From: Chamaea fasciata
Taxonomy: Eukaryota; Chordata; Aves; Passeriformes; Sylviidae
Length of the DNA: 64,000 nt
Direction of reading: 5' to 3'
NCBI GenBank assembly: GCA_029207755.1
Contig: JARCOQ010000012.1
Span: forward strand, 22,989,740 to 23,053,739
Below are positions 23,558 through 36,424 of this stretch, in pieces; positions within the stretch are counted from its first letter, which is position 1; every line of letters starts with the position of its first letter. The position numbers were made by a program, and so were the translations under genes. Below the pieces are notes generated by a model. It was given only the letters and a program-made list of their open reading frames with translations. It had not been told where the DNA came from and did no database searches.

Positions 23558-25267
23558 AGCTGGAGGAGCTGAGGTTTCACACAGCCTCTCCCCAGCTGCC
23601 TGAGGCACAGCCCCGCAGGGTTTACTGCCCCAGGATGCTGGTGCCAGCACAGCCAGGTTGGTGAGGGGGCACTGAGGGGGATTTACAGCCAGGGACAGTG
23701 TGTGCTGGGGTTTGCTGGTCACTTCATACCTACAGGGCCATCAAAGGTCAGCAGAGCAGTTAGGGACAGACAGCAATCAGTTTATGAATAGACAATAGGA
23801 GTGCTCTATAGTTTTACGGGATTGAAGGATCAATAGGGCTATGGGACGTGAGGTGGGATGGGAAAGGCTGCACCATACGTGGGCACAGGGCAGTGACTGG
23901 AAAAGTTTAAGGGTGAGGGCAGTTAGAAGAAAATGCTTGGATTACTGAAAATACCCAAATGCTTCACCCTTGGGCAGATGGTCATTCTTACTGGTGCTTC
24001 GTAATTGTGAGAAATTGTAAGAGGATTTTATTTAACAATGAATGAGAGAGTAAATGGAAACATTTTTATGCTGTTTATATTGAAATCATTTTTTAAATGC
24101 ATACCTGAATTTAATTTTGATTAAATATTAGTTTCAGAGAGCTGCAAAACTTTGACTTTTTTTTCTTTGACTAGTGAACTGAGACATTTTCTTATGTCCA
24201 TTTTTTCCTCCAAGCTGTTTTTGTTGAAAAAACTTCATCTACTCTGCCAACACTCATGATACTTAGAGGCTATTCATTCATAGTAGTAAGTTCTTATCTG
24301 TTAAATTACCAAGCAGTATTTCAACATTTTATAAGGCAATAGAGATGCTGATTTCAGTCCCTCAGCTCAGTAAACAGTGTGGCAAGCCTGCGTTTGAGGA
24401 GAGGGAGAAGAGAGCTACAACATGGGATCTTTGCAAAGAGAAAAGCTCCTCGGGGATGGTGCCTTTGGAATCCTATTCCCAGTTAAGCATAAGTGTTGAA
24501 AGGCAGCCATGTGTTCAGATATGTTATATGAATTGTTCTTAAGGCTAGTAATTTTTTCCATGGGTAAGGCTTCCCAGATTTCTTCTGAGCCATCTGTCGA
24601 GGAAAGAGAGCATTAGATCGTCAGACATTGTTTTCAGAGCTCACTAAAATATGATCTGTTTAACCCTTGCATTGCTTAATTTGAGTAAGGGCTTTAAGTG
24701 AGGGTTGTTTGTTCCACTGTTTTATTTTATTTTTTTAAAAATGGAGAAACAGAGAGGAAATGTTGGGTAGCTCACTTTGTCTGGAGTAAAGCTAAGGCAG
24801 GGATGTGGCAGTTCTAGTGACTCGAATTTCCTTTTGCATGAAGAGGTAATGTGCTGTTGTGATAGTCTTGGATAAAACAAAATTTAGATGATCATTCAAA
24901 ACCCTTCATCCTTCCTTCCTCGAGCCAAGGAAGGCAGTGAACAGAAAGAGTTGCTTCACCTGGTGAGGTTGAGGGGGTGGGTGACCTGTAGCTCCTGGGG
25001 CAGCCGTGACTGCCACTGCCAAATTTGTTTACTGAAAGCTCAACCTGACTGAGGTCCTGTGATGAATTCGGTTCTCCAAGCACAGGCTTGTCACTGGCTT
25101 TATAAACTACATTAAGTTATTTGTAATGATTTTGTGGTGTGCATCTGAAATTAAATCCTTTTAGAAAGTTCCCCTTAAGGAATTGAAATGTAGCATCTTC
25201 TTCATCAGTTTGGAAATGGCTCCTTTGAAAGAATGGAGTCCTGAAGACATTGGGGTATGCACAGCCA
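23558..25267. other. Unique noncoding DNA right of the minisatellite
   Basis: GC-rich for about 200 bp, then AT-rich. A lone GGACAGTGTG at about 23693 matches the array unit. No gene or transposon recognised. Confidence 0.55.
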
Positions 25268-25300
25268 ATAATATGATATGATATGATATGATATAATATA
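25268..25300. repeat. (ATATG)n microsatellite
   Basis: About four to five ATATG units degrade into ATATAATATA. Confidence 0.85.
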
Positions 25301-28300
25301 GTCAATGTAATATGTCAGGCAGGAAGTGTGTGCAGTGAACAGGGGATGAAAATGGTTTTCCTAAGGTAGGAGTGGTCATTCCTCCAGATGTGACCCTGCC
25401 AAGCAGCCCTGATCCCCTGGGATCCTTCAGGAAGCTTGAGGAACTCCTTCCTTTGCCATTACGGGCAGCCAGATTCTCAAAAACTTTGGAAAAATGGCAC
25501 TGCTTTGTTCTTCTTTCCCAGCTACACTGCATGGAAAGAGGAGCACACTCAGCCTCTGGCTGGATCAGCCTCTCTTGCTCCTGGTAGCTGGGAAAAATGC
25601 TTGGAAAGCGTGGTTAATGTCTGCACAGCCCTGGAGACAACATCACGGAAGGATGTAAAGAGAGATTATTCCTCTGGTCAAGTAAATAAGGTGACGGTGC
25701 TCGGTTGTGATAGTTTGGATCTAATAAAACCTGAGTTATATCTGTCCACTGGTCCCTCACAAAAACTGTTTCTGCAGGAAAAGAGCAGGCACTCTATTTT
25801 CAGGCCAGGAAAGAAACCCAGCTTGCAGAAGGCAGTAGGTGTAGGGATTTTACAACCCCCAGTGACACTGATGGGAGAATATGGGATTGGTCCTGCTCCT
25901 AACAGGGTCCCTTTTCCTGGACTGAGCGGTGAATTGGGATTTACCAGCAACAGCATGAGGGGAATCTCAGGAAAGGTCTCACACTGCAGCTCCAGCCCAG
26001 TTGTGTGGGTCCCTGTGTTGGTTCTCAGGAGGACAGGGAGAGCAGGAAGTAAATCCTTGACTTGTGCAAAGCCTGCCAGCCCTCCAGGGCTGTGACGAGC
26101 AGGGAAAGGAAAAACCAAGGGTATTAAATCCCATCTCTGCCTCCCAGGGATGGCTCCCACAGCCACAGGGGTGCTGGGAGAGCTGGATTCCATTTCTGGA
26201 AGGGCTGGACTCCCTTTCTTGGAGGATCTGCAGCATTTTTTATGGGCTGTGGTACAGGAGCAGCGTGCTGCGGGTGCCCTTGGCTGTCACCAGCTATTGC
26301 AGAACGCTGTAAATCATCCTTATTTTACTTTATGAATTGTAAAAACTATCATACATTTCACAGGTATCTCAGGACAAGATAGTAAATTTCAAGGTTTTTT
26401 TCCCATAAATTTATGGCCAAGCCTCAAAAATAGCTGGAAAAAAACCCAGTTGTAGATCTGAGGAGCAATAGATTGTCCTCAGTTTGAGCACACCACTCCC
26501 GCCAACATCAAGGGCAATAGGTGGCCCATGGGGTAATTATTTAGTACAAAATGAAAAAAAAAAAAATGAATCCAGGTGTACTAAGAAAGGCTGAATGTTG
26601 GAAGGGCCATGAATAAAATTTTCCAGTAGCATTTTGTTCTTGGCTCACTGTTTCCAGGAACACAGCAAATCAGAGCGCCCATCTTTAGCAGATAAACCGT
26701 TTCTTGTTTTGGTGGTGGTTTCTTTTATATGTTTCAGAACACTGGTGCATCATAGTCCATTTTCAAGAACAATTTCTTGCTTGGTACATGTAAAGAAAAA
26801 ATTTCCAAAGAAAACTTTGTGTGTTACAGGTATTTTTTTACCTGTTAAGGACAAGTACATAAATCATTATCTTGCTTAAAACAGCTGCCAAATTCTTCTG
26901 GGGACATTTTTGGTAAAGTCACCAAAAGAGCAAATAATGTCAGTGTGGAGAAGCCGAACTCTTTGGGTGGTGCCCAAGTTCACTGAGATATTTCTCACAC
27001 CCCTGAGGATGAAATTTCACCACAAGGGTGGAAGAAAGTAGCAAGTGAGATGTTACACTGTGAGCACATCAGAGCCCTGAAAATCTGTTCCTTGCCTTCC
27101 ATTCATGTTTGGATCCGAGATAATTGATAAAATTCTTGGCTAGAGTTCTGTGGAACTGTTATTTCTGTATAGGGCCAGATGCACTGCTAACTGCTCATTG
27201 ACATTAACACCTTTTCATCCCTGAAATAAAAATGAACCCTGTTTTTAGCCCTCTTCACATGATCTCTTTCAATCTCCTCTTCTTAGGTTTATCAAATTAA
27301 AATGCTTTTCTAGGAATTATCTGGGATTTCTGAGAGGTTGGGCAAATAGAAATATCTGCAAAGACAATAAAATTTTGCATTCTACCTTATTGTAGAGAGG
27401 GGAGCAGAAGGATCAAGGAAAGCAAATGTTAGCCTTATTTCTTGTGGCAACACAAATCATTTTGGTATTTATTTTTTTCCCACCTTTTGTCTCTTATAGG
27501 AGCCATGAGCTTTACATTTCATGCACAGTCATGGAATGTAATAGGATGATTTTCATGCAAGGACGTAGTGTTGCCAGCTGAAAGTAGTTAGCAGTTTGTA
27601 TTACAAATATATCTCCTAATTTTCTTTCCTATAGTTATAAAGCATCCTGTGATGACATTGAATTGAAATATCTGCATTCTATGAGTAATCACTCACGAAG
27701 AGAGGGAACTTTTGTTACGTGGTTCTCAGGAGCGATCCAGATAGTCTGTGGATATAAAGGACTGAGATGCCTAAACTGCTTCTGAGGTTTTAAAAACACC
27801 ACTGCGCAAAATTCCTGAATTTGGAGGCATGCTTCAAAATGAAAATACCATTTAAGGAAAATGTACATACCAATAAATGTATAGTTTTAAAAGGCTATTG
27901 TATGGCCACTACCTTCTGCTCATTCAACAGGTGAAGGCTAAAAGTCAACAATTCAGTTAAAAATAAAACTAAGGATAGTTTGTGCGCAGCATAGGAGAAT
28001 TTTCAGACCTCTTTAGATGGCTTTTCTTCAGGTTGCGTTTCATCTGTCTGGACAGTGGGTTTTTGCAGCAGTGGACACTCTAATGGCTTTAATCTTATAA
28101 TCTTTTTGCAACCTTGCCTTGTCTTTCTACCTACAGATAAAAAAGGCACCACAGCGAGAGGTGGGTAGCTCATTCTTTGTGAATGGAGGCTCTGTTCAAA
28201 GTTACAGCTCAATTAGGGAGGATTAATCTGTGAAAACAACGAGATCAGCAGATGTTTGTGGAGGAGAACCTAGAACTACTTTGTCTGTCGAGGCTTCTAA

Positions 28301-29376
28301 AACCATGCTGTGCATTTCCAAAATGTGAGGGGGGGTGGTGAGGAGGGAAGGAAGGATTCAGTAAAAAAGGTTTTTCCTTTAAAGTCCCCAAGCACTAACA
28401 TAATTATAAAAGGAAACAATGAGATTCTTAATATTCAGAGGCAACATAGAAAGAAAAATGCAGAAGAGAACAACAGCTGAGAGAGTCTTTAATCAGGGCC
28501 CCTTACAACGTCCCAGAAAATGACACAAGAGGTCTGATGAGACACAGCTGCACTAATCCTTGTATAAAAAAAAAAAAAACAACTCCAACGTTCAGGAAAA
28601 AGGGGGTATGCTATGAGAGATTGATAATGCAAGACACAGTTGGCCGGAGAAGATTAATGCATTGAAGCAGCCACTACAACAAAGGGCCCAGCAATGAACC
28701 GTGCAGCCACATCCTGCCAAGAATTACACATGGCATCACCTGAACCATCAGTACCAGCAGAAACTGGGGTGTGTGCACGGGGACACGCCTGGAGCTGGCC
28801 TGGCTGTGGGGACAGCGAGACTCGTCCTGCTCCTGGGATGGAGCTGCGTGCCCTGGACAGGTCTTCTCTGGAAAATCCAGTGTGCAGCAGGAAAGCACTT
28901 CTGATAGAAAAGGAACCCAAACCATTACGTTCTTCTGAAACATTCTAACTGGAGCAACCCAACAAAATTCCTTTTCTGGGGAATGCTCAACCAGCTTTAC
29001 CCTGGACATGCTGCTTTGGGTCCTGCATAAGCCCCACTAAGCACCTGCAATATTAAAGAAGAAAATTCACATTCCTCCTCGCACAGAAGTTTTATGGGTT
29101 GTTTTAGAGGTTTTTTCCTTTCTGGGGCTGTGCAGGGAGAGCTATGGCACACCACACACAAGCTGCTGTTCTGCCATTCTGCCTTGCTGTAGGGTGACTT
29201 GGATGGGTTCCAGCTGGGAGCATGAGCGATGCGATCGCAGCTTGGACACCCCCAGGTCCTTCCCCTGCCCCTGCCCAGGGCTGCTCCACACCCAGGCCCT
29301 GCCAGGGACTCCTCCTGGGCCACAGCTGAGGGGTTGCCCTGGGAGGAGGATTTCTGGGGTGGGATCAGCAGCCTGA
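25301..29376. other. Noncoding DNA with a GC-richer patch
   Basis: The 25,400-26,300 part is GC-richer and holds a 219-codon plus-strand frame (25,436-26,095), among the longest frames here not built of repeats; no domain is recognisable. The remainder is AT-rich, with A runs near 26,557-26,570 and 28,566-28,579. No transposon remnant was recognised. Confidence 0.5.
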
Positions 29377-29694
29377 GGGATGGATGGATGGATGGATGGA
29401 TGGATGGATGGATGGATGGACAGATGGATGGACAGATGGATGGATGGATGGATGGATGGATGGATGGATGGATGGAGGGACGGATGATGGATGGATGGAG
29501 GGACGGATGATGGATGGATGGATGGATGGATGGAGGGATGGAGGGATGGATGGACAGATGGATGGATGGATGGATGGATGGATGGAGGGACGGATGATGG
29601 ATGGAGGGACAGATGATGGATGGATGGAGGGACGGATGATAGATGGATGGATGGATGGATGGATGGATGGATGGATGGATGGATGGATGGATGG
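29377..29694. repeat. (ATGG)n tetranucleotide array with interruptions
   Basis: About 318 bp of GGAT/ATGG units. It is broken by five GGGAC interruptions at about 29477, 29500, 29587, 29606 and 29629, and by GGACAGATGG motifs. The 23 bp spacing of the first and last pairs of interruptions suggests that segments of the array were duplicated. The minus strand is open, giving an artefactual 324-codon frame (28,997-29,971) rich in His-Pro-Ser-Ile. Confidence 0.95.
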
Positions 29695-31317
29695 CCCTGC
29701 GGTGTTTTCTCACAGGGAGCATTGGGACCTTCTGCTCCTCATCCAACTCCTGCTTCAGGAGACCTGGGGGCAAGCTGGGATCCCCCTGCACACTTGGGCG
29801 AGCCTGGAGCTCAACCAAAGCAACACAAACTTTGACTGCTTTAAGTGATATATCAACACAGGCTGAACAACTGCTTCTTTCAGCATGGCTGACTTTGCCT
29901 TGTTTTTGCTCTGATTTACAGTTTAATTTGCCTTTGACACCTTCCTTTTCCAGCAGCACATTTTTGCTCATGAATAGCCACTACCTCCTGGCAGCATTCC
30001 GTTGGATCCATGAATTAATGCTGTTTCCTCTGTTGTTTTATCATTTGCAGGACACAAATCACAGGCAATTGCAAAGAGTTGGATCCTCTTTTAAGGAAAA
30101 CTCTGTTACTGAGTTCCTATCTATCTAGCTTTCTAAATAAAACTGACTTCTGAAATTCCCATATGTTTCATGGGACATTTTCTATGTGCACCAAGAAATA
30201 GCTTAATGTAGAAAAGAGGGAGTTTTGGGCACTGGGATTGCTACAGCCACAAGTGACCTAAGGCTTCCTGGCAAATATCAGGTGGTGACATTTGTTCCAA
30301 GCACACAGCAGGGAAGATGTGATATTGGCACTGGGTACATTTTTAACACTCTTCGCATTTCCAGAGCAGTTAGAAGCTGTCTGGAGAATTTCTGGCAAAC
30401 TTTCCTTGAAAACTACCCATGTGGAGCAGCACTTTCCTAATTCGCTATAATAACCACCCCCTGATTAACTTCTCAGGGACACACATAAGGAGGAATTCCA
30501 GAGTATCTTGGAACCAGACTGGCAGGATTTTGCCTGGCATGCATTAACCCTTCCTCACAATCTTTTAAGATTTACTGTCTAATCAGGAAACATTTAGAGC
30601 TCTTTGTACCTCTTCTAAATCAGTGATTGTAATGTAAAGGTATTTGTGTTGCTCTCCTAAGCAATGAATTTATTTTGCAAAACATTCTTTTAAATTCACA
30701 TTGACCTGGACATCAGGATGTTTAATTATGTTGTCTTTTGAGTGGTTTAATTTCTCTTAAAAAAGAGTTTTAAATATTGTCATTCTAAGTATTTTGAAAT
30801 CTGCGGCAATAAATTCCATCATGCTTCTGTCAATTACCAATCTCTAACATTAAGAATTATGTTATTTTATGTTATGTTAAGAATTTTAACTCAGCTTGTT
30901 TGTAACCTAGTGAAAGTCATTTCCAAACTTCAGTGAGGCAGAGTGTTGCTTCTGCCAAAAATGTCTTTGCTATCTCTGGTGTATTTATGCCTGTAGACAT
31001 GCATTGAAATCATAGTCATCCCTGCAAGGCTGACCGCCCCAAGAAATGCTTTTACAAGACTGGTTTTGGAACACACTCAAGGCATTGACTCAGGTGGATT
31101 TTCTTAATTCCATGCTTTTGTCTCTTCCTGCTCTGTGCTGAGCTGGCTCAGCTGTTTGCCTTTCTTCACAGTCTCACTTGTGCCTGTTGGAAAACAATTA
31201 AAGAATCAGGATATTCCTGGAGCATTCTGTGAAGCTGGTTTGCATTACTGCACCTATGAAAATCTGTTTTTAGTTGAAGTGGCACTGGATGGTTGCTCTG
31301 ACTTCAGTGTGGTCACA
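29695..31317. other. Unique noncoding DNA
   Basis: No gene recognised. The 161-codon plus-strand frame at 29,643-30,128 begins in the ATGG array and runs into unrelated sequence. No transposon recognised. Confidence 0.55.
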
Positions 31318-31500
31318 GCAGGGACCTCTGAAGTGCTCTGGTCCAGCCTCCTGCTTGAAGGGGTCTGTCACAGCCACTTCATGAGGTCAAGCACAGCTTC
31401 ATCCAGCCTGCAGCTCTCAAACAGCCATCCATCAATATTCAGCCTCCGAACAACCTGCTCCAGAGCTGTTCATCCACATCCTTTAGCAGAGATGATCTGG
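31318..31500 (-). mobile_element. Old degraded CR1 LINE fragment
   Basis: Antisense CR1 signature remains on the plus strand: GGGACCTCTG, CTCTGGTCCAGCCTCCTGCT and later ACAACCTGCTCCAG, in the order found in avian CR1 3' ends. Divergence is far higher than in the copies at 16 kb and 48 kb, so this insertion is older. Its left end lacks the terminal 8 bp repeats. The right limit is uncertain. Confidence 0.6.
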
Positions 31501-34500
31501 TGTTCATTACACAACCCATTTCCAGAATGAGATGCTTGCTCAGACCAACACTCAGAACTTCTAAGAAAAATCTAGGTAATTTCAGAATCCCGGAAATAAA
31601 AGCACTTTGATAGGTCTAGATTTCTTTCCTTACAAACTGAAGATGTCATTCCTGATGTCCTGACTATGAGCAAAGCACTGGAATTTTAGAAGACTGAGCA
31701 TGAATATTTGATCAGCAAATGTTATGTGTGAGCATGTGTTTGTGGGGACACAGACTCACTGCATATATTTGTGTGCTAAGGCTGATTTGCAACATTTAGG
31801 GTTTAGTCAGAAACATATTACCAGGCTTGTATTTATACTGAGCTTTAATAAACAGAAATTAATGGAAACTTTATGGGAATTCCTTCAGGGATATAGATAC
31901 AAAAATGTGAATCCAAATGAGTTTCTTTCTGTGCACGGATTAATCTTTTGTTATGACAGGAATGTTCAAGGTCAGCCTGCTAGTGTATGGTGTGGAAACA
32001 CAAATTTGTTGATCCCCAGTAATAACCTTAGAATAAGGAGTTCAGGAGAACAGAAAGAGCTGGATTTATGGTGTGACAGCCACGCTTCCAACAAACCCAC
32101 CCAGGCCTTCATTCCCTGTTAATGAACACAGCTACGTCTAATGGAGCCATGGTGGACAGCAGTGGTGTTTAAAAAGCAATCAGATCAACTAATGCTTTCA
32201 TTAGAATAATGATAACTGCATCAAAGGGCCACAATGCTCAGCAAAACACCCCCTGCAGTGCATAAACAGCCCCACCACAGGAGATGTTTATTGCTTTAGA
32301 CATGCTCCCTTTGATGTATTTATCAGTTAAATGTATTAGTTCTGCTCTGCAGCTGTGTGCAGAAATAGCACAGAGGAAGACCATATTCCACGTGTGCTAT
32401 ACATAGCATCACAACCTCTGAGCACCAGGATCAATAAAGAAAATTCAGTCAAAGGAGCTGAGCAAATTTAGAGTCAACAGTGTGGATGTTGACAACTCAT
32501 GGCAGAGCTGAAACTCCAGCTGCCTTCATGGGACATTTTTATCTCAGCTAAAAGGAACACAAATTCCAACAACATCTCATGATGCAAGGAAGTTTCTTCT
32601 TAGAGGAAGTATTGCCTATCATTAGCATGGAATTCATTAGGTCATGTCCTTAGATGGGAGAATGCTACGCCCTACTTTGTGCATGTTATTGTGTGTGTGT
32701 ATTTACTTTGCTTAAAAGTTACTATTTCTTCTCCCTGGGTTTTAATCCTGTGATTTAGGTAATTACGTGGTGAATTATTGTGCATTAGGTTCAGCTGAGA
32801 TCAGTTCTCTTGGAGGCTGTTAGTACATAGTGTTCATTTGTCTGTATCCATAATTGCAAATGTTGATGTCTGAATTTATTTTAGCTACTGAGAGAAAAGA
32901 ACCTTTTTTCCTGAAAAGACCTATGTTTGTTTATAAAAAAAAAATTTAAATATAATTCCAGCCCACAGACCATCTAACTTGAAACTCTCCTGTTCTGTGG
33001 CTGATATTGCTGCCTCTTCCCAGTGCTGTGCAATTTAGATGTGGAGCATGGGAGGCCAGCTGCTGAATTATCAGCATGCCTGACAATGTGTACTGGGTTT
33101 TGCATCTCTTTGGGGCTTTTTTGCTTTCATTGCAGAGCTACAAAGGATAGAGAGTGATAATTATATGTGTGTTAATTCATGTAACACAAGAACATAGATC
33201 CAAACAGCCTTGTTTAGGTTAAGGTTTGTTAATACGGGATAATGATAGAAGCTAAGGTTTTGTCGCATGTCATGAGTAGATTGAACAAATAAATTATGAA
33301 AGTACTTAATTAATAATTTCATTTGCTTTCTTGCAAACTAAAATGCAAATTTTGGTTTGTTGGATATTTCACCCAACTCTTGAAGATGTAGGAGTTCATG
33401 GATGCTGGAGCTTGGTTTTCCAGAGCAGTCCAGTGTGTTTGTGTTTTTTTCCAGAAACACAAATTTCCTGTGGAATACAGCAATTAAGTCATCTCCAGCA
33501 GTGGAGATTTCTCCATGTGCTGCCCCTCGTTGAAATAAATACTAGAGCTGGACCTTGGTGGTGTGGATCCCCAGGAACATAAAATCAGCAGTAACTTCCA
33601 GCTCTTTGTGCCTTTGTGCCCAGGAGTGAGGAGATGTTTGAAACATCTGTCTGTCACAGAGTTTGCTCCTGAAGACACCTCGGTGCTGTTGATGTTGTTG
33701 TGACAGCATCAATTAATGAGAAATGAATCATTTGCATTATTGAGAAATGCTTGTATGTATTAAAACGTTGCCTCCTGTAAAGTGCATTCCTTGCTCCAGG
33801 GTTCAGGGATGTAGGTAACTCGACACTTGCACCGTGTCGTTGCTGACATGCAGAGTGTCATCATTTTAGCCAAGCCAACAAATGCTCATCTAGGAATGAA
33901 ATATGCGGAATATAAGTCACAGATTGTACAAGGTGGGAGAAATTCCTTCATCATACCCTTTCCAAATAGATTTTCTTTCTGTTTGAACTTTTAGTTTAAT
34001 TTTTAAATGTGTTAATCTCTAAGTAATTACTAGCTAATACTGATAATTGATTGAGTGTGGCTCTTAAAATATTATATTGTTGATCTTTTATTTATAACTA
34101 ATCAGAAACTTAATTATTTATTGGTTACATTTCATGTCACATTTAATAGGGTAATGTCTGAGCATAGGAGACTTCCCTTAATTACACAGGAAATGTTCTT
34201 TAAATGCAAGTAGCTTGATCAGTCCATTTCTTGTAAGCTATTATTCTAGTCATACACTAAACAAAAAAAATCCAGGAGAGAAATTGTCTTCTGAAATCCC
34301 TGATTTTTATAAGGTCAGGAAAATCGATCTCTGTTAATTGCCTGTCATTTTCCTAAGCCAACTAGTGTGGTTGTTTGTATACAAATATTCCCTATTTGCA
34401 CATTGATTTGGGCTTCCTTAATGCCAAAATACAAAATGCATATGAATCGCTAAATTTCATCGTGTCTGTCACAAATAAATCTGGGTTTATATAAAGACAT

Positions 34501-34735
34501 CCTCACTATTTGCCTGTTTCTGCTCAGTAGTGTTGATTTTAGTATTTTTAAAAAACTCACCTTCAAAGAAAGTACACACTATAAAAACCTGGTAAACTCA
34601 GAAGTTAAATACAAATTTCCAGAGTTTACTTGGACATCAGCGAAAAAAACAACCAAACAAACACCAGATTGAAAGCTTTGTATTCCTCAAGAAATCCAGT
34701 GTTTCTTTCAACTGAGGAACCTCATGTTTTGGTGG

Positions 34736-34737
<2 letters not shown>
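31501..34737. other. Unique AT-rich noncoding DNA
   Basis: No gene recognised; frames reach 132 codons (31,724-32,122) without a domain. A candidate regulatory block lies at 32,150-32,420. No further transposons recognised. Confidence 0.55.
32150..32420. other. Candidate conserved noncoding block
   Basis: Complex sequence with clustered CAATCAGATCAACTAATG, CATTAGAATAATG and TGTTTATTGC motifs that recall homeodomain and forkhead cores. The call is inference from motifs only. Confidence 0.18.

Positions 34738-34766
<29 letters not shown>
34738..34766. repeat. T29 homopolymer
   Basis: Twenty-nine T, followed by C-rich sequence. On the minus strand this is an A tract after a G-rich stretch, with no AATAAA nearby, so a processed pseudogene is not supported. 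Confidence 0.93.
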
Positions 34767-36363
34767 CCCCCTTTCTGGCTTCATTCCACAGGACACCTGT
34801 ATTTCTGCATTGCTCCCAAACTGCTGTAAGATGGTTTTTAGATGCCTGCCTGCATTAAATCAGTTCTATATGCTATTGTAAGTGTGACTGGATTTCATCT
34901 GCCAGGAGAGAAACCTGGTTTGCTATTTCTATTCAACTCCTCTGCTTTTTCAGGTGTCTTGTCTCGTGTTTCCTTAGAACAAAGCTGTTAAGTGAAACCC
35001 AAGAAAAACACCAGGCTCCCTCTCCAGAGACAGTGGCTTTAACATTTGATGAGTTTCCAGAGGCAAAAGACAGGTGTAAAAAGGGGAGGTTTTCACAGGA
35101 CACAGTGCTCTGCTCCTCCAGGATGGAGATGGCACTGGATGTTCTCTGCTGTGAGGAGCACAGGGCTGGGCGCCTGGCCATGGCCACCATGGTGGTCACC
35201 AGGGGAGTGACCATGGGGAGAATTGTGGGGTCACTGCACCCCTGAAAGGGGAAATTTCCTCCTGAAACAGGCACAGTGATGGATCCTTCACAATGCCTGA
35301 GGGTGGAAATTCTGCAAGAGTTACCAGAGAGCTCCCAAACCTGAGACAGGAGCCTCACCAGGGGCTCATGGTGACTCCAGACGTTATAGGAGAAGCCCCA
35401 GGACAGCAGGCACAGCTCTGTGACAGTGACTGAGCAGGGGGATCTGCTGGGACAGGGAATTTCTAACATTGTCTGGGGGTTACAGGGGGCAAGGGGAAAA
35501 ATTGAAACTAGGAGTATGTTAGGAGACAGATCTAAATGAAGGTTTCTACATGAAAAGCTTGATGTTGGAGGGTCAGGACCTGTACATATCTCCCAGTTGC
35601 CTGGAAAAAGCAGCCTGTTACCTTGTTTTAATTGGAAAGTGGCCCTAGCTTTGAATTCACATCACTCCTGGAAGTAAGATCTGATCCAGATTAGTATCAG
35701 AGTGTGCTAAAGCTGCCTAAGAGCTCAAATCTCATTTAGAGATTGCCTTCATGTTCCCCCAAAAATGTCATATCACTCAATTGTTATGTTTTTTTCCCAG
35801 GTGCTGGAGACTATAAAACACACTAGATGTCTTTTCAGTAATGTGAAAAGTGATTTTTTTTTCCTCAAGATTATACTGCACAGGGAAAACATTCGAGTTG
35901 AAAAGAATTTTTAGTAGCAGTACATGAGTCTGCCACAAATAGGACGAAGGAAAATAAAACAAAATGGATTTATAAACCATAAAAGCACTGTCAGGTTTTT
36001 AAAATGCTGCTGGGTTTAAAGCTGTATGTGGCTTTTTCTTAGTTCTTCTTGGTCCTGGTGCTTTGTGTTCCTGACAGTGTCCCAATAAACAGGGAGGGCT
36101 GGAGATGTGCCCCACACCCCTGTGCTGCTCCTGGGGGATAAATGGGAGTGACTCCCACAGGTTTGTGTGCTTGCCTTGGCTGTAAAAGACAGCAGCAGTG
36201 CCCAGCCCCAGCTGAGGATGTGGAAGGTGCTCTTGTTGCATGGACAATATGGAAAATGTTGGTCAAATGCATTTCCTGGGGACAGGTTTTCTGAGCTTCC
36301 CAGCTCTGGAGGGTGTAAGGGGGGAATAAACCCAGGACCTGAGCTGCAAACATCTGTAATTGT
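34767..36363. other. Noncoding DNA, GC-richer at 35.0-35.5 kb
   Basis: A 178-codon minus-strand frame (34,933-35,469) crosses the GC-richer part. It has no recognisable domain and its length is not beyond chance for a window this size. No transposon recognised. Confidence 0.5.
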
Positions 36364-36424
36364 TAATAATAATAGTAGTAACAATAGTAGTAAAAATAGT
36401 AATAATAATAACTGTAGTAGTATT
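36364..36424. repeat. (AAT)n/(AGT)n trinucleotide repeat
   Basis: Imperfect mix of AAT and AGT triplets; it yields poly-Asn/Ser or poly-Leu/Ile in spurious frames. Confidence 0.85.

Noticed and set aside
21999..23603. 534-codon plus-strand open frame (and overlapping 429-, 374- and 241-codon frames)
   Set aside because: Made almost entirely of 16/17 bp repeat units that lack stops in all frames. The frame changes meaning with each unit length, and there is no domain.
25436..26095. 219-codon plus-strand frame
   Set aside because: No recognisable domain, signal or family resemblance. It lies in a GC-richer patch with overlapping frames on the other strand, so chance is likely.
28997..29971. 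324-codon minus-strand frame rich in His-Pro-Ser-Ile
   Set aside because: Its centre is the ATGG tetranucleotide array read backwards; flanking codons show no domain.
34738..34881. Retrocopy on the minus strand ending at the T29 tract
   Set aside because: No AATAAA and no recognisable coding remnant beside the tract.
34933..35469. 178-codon minus-strand frame
   Set aside because: No recognised family; lies in locally GC-rich sequence where long frames are expected.
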